From NCBI GenBank assembly GCA_019241095.1, contig JAFAXJ010000457.1:1-5935 (forward strand): 5,935 nucleotides of DNA, written 5' to 3'. Shown here piece after piece: positions 5,744-5,935 of the stretch (its first letter is position 1; each line of letters starts with the position of its first letter). The notes under the pieces are model-generated. The model had not been told where the DNA came from. It made no database searches and saw only the letters and a list, made by a program, of their open reading frames with translations. Position numbers and translations under genes: made by a program. This stretch comes from Verrucomicrobiota bacterium (GTDB taxonomy: Bacteria > Verrucomicrobiota > Verrucomicrobiia > Chthoniobacterales > JAFAMB01).

Positions 5744-5935
5744 ATGGAAGCCTATCTTGAAACGGCGATTCACGCTGCTCGCAAAGCGGGTGAACTAGTC
5801 CGCCTCAATTTTCAGACGCCGCTTAAAGTGGCTCTTGAGGAAGCGCACGACATTAAACTGGACCTCGACGTGCGTTCACAGGAATTGATCACAGAGATAT
5901 TGCTAAACAATTTTCCGGATCACTCAGTCCTTGGC
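5744..5935 (+). CDS. Inositol monophosphatase family protein, N-terminal part (runs off window)
   Basis: The first 64 codons of a gene cut by the window end. The N-terminal helix MEAYLETAIHAARKAGELV, the following LNF, then DIKLDLDVRSQELI and the segment FPDHSVLG match the start of the inositol monophosphatase/SuhB/CysQ superfamily, Mg-dependent phosphatases of small sugar or nucleotide phosphates. DHSVLG normally leads straight into the GEE metal-binding motif, which would lie just beyond the window. In this segment many relatives read VTEAD where DLDVRS stands; the aspartate-containing KLDLD form is known from some bacterial subgroups. The substrate cannot be told from this fragment. The ATG at 5744 is chosen because it gives the usual N-terminal helix; no Shine-Dalgarno is seen. 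The preceding 200 bases are the gene remnant on the other strand, so its promoter must lie in or beyond that. Confidence 0.88.
   Translation, partial: MEAYLETAIHAARKAGELVRLNFQTPLKVALEEAHDIKLDLDVRSQELITEILLNNFPDHSVLG

Overview
The window reads as ordinary bacterial chromosome with a short, disturbed accessory stretch near its right end. The most likely source is a member of the Verrucomicrobiota, possibly a soil Chthoniobacterales-type lineage. This is an inference from four points: core genes without Shine-Dalgarno sequences, carB followed directly by yicC and a stand-alone coaC, a very small Lys/Ala/Pro histone-H1-like protein, and an inositol monophosphatase whose N-terminus has the 'DIKLDLDVRS' form. 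No rRNA or species-level marker is present, so the placement is tentative.

Layout, left to right. Bases 1-268 hold no recognisable gene and form the upstream region of carB. Bases 269-3499 (+) encode a complete 1076-residue carbamoyl-phosphate synthase large subunit with both ATP-grasp halves and the allosteric domain intact. After 37 bases comes yicC at 3537-4409 (+), an endoribonuclease-family protein. It is followed at once by coaC at 4436-5008 (+; a GTG start at 4406 would overlap yicC by 4 bases), the stand-alone flavoprotein phosphopantothenoylcysteine decarboxylase of coenzyme A synthesis. These three genes probably form one transcription unit.

On the opposite strand, converging on coaC, is a 59-codon gene at 5054-5233 for a histone-H1-like basic protein made almost only of Lys, Ala, Pro, Thr and Ser. 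It has a strong G-rich ribosome binding site and an intrinsic terminator at 4997-5032 whose hairpin overlaps the coaC stop codon. Bases 5267-5528 hold no gene I can support but contain GC-rich hairpins and short repeats. Bases 5529-5742 (-) look like the decayed 3' end of a beta-barrel-like envelope protein gene, readable only across one frameshift and one in-frame TGA. The window ends inside the first 64 codons of an inositol monophosphatase family gene starting at 5744 (+), whose start codon abuts the edge of that remnant.

The + strand genes are housekeeping: carbamoyl phosphate for pyrimidines and arginine, RNA turnover, and coenzyme A. The minus-strand gene probably acts on the nucleoid and is an independent unit. 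No mobile element, CRISPR array, tRNA or phage gene was found. The most notable points are the tiny H1-like gene with its possibly switchable leader, the eroded gene remnant, and the close yicC-coaC junction without gmk or rpoZ between them.
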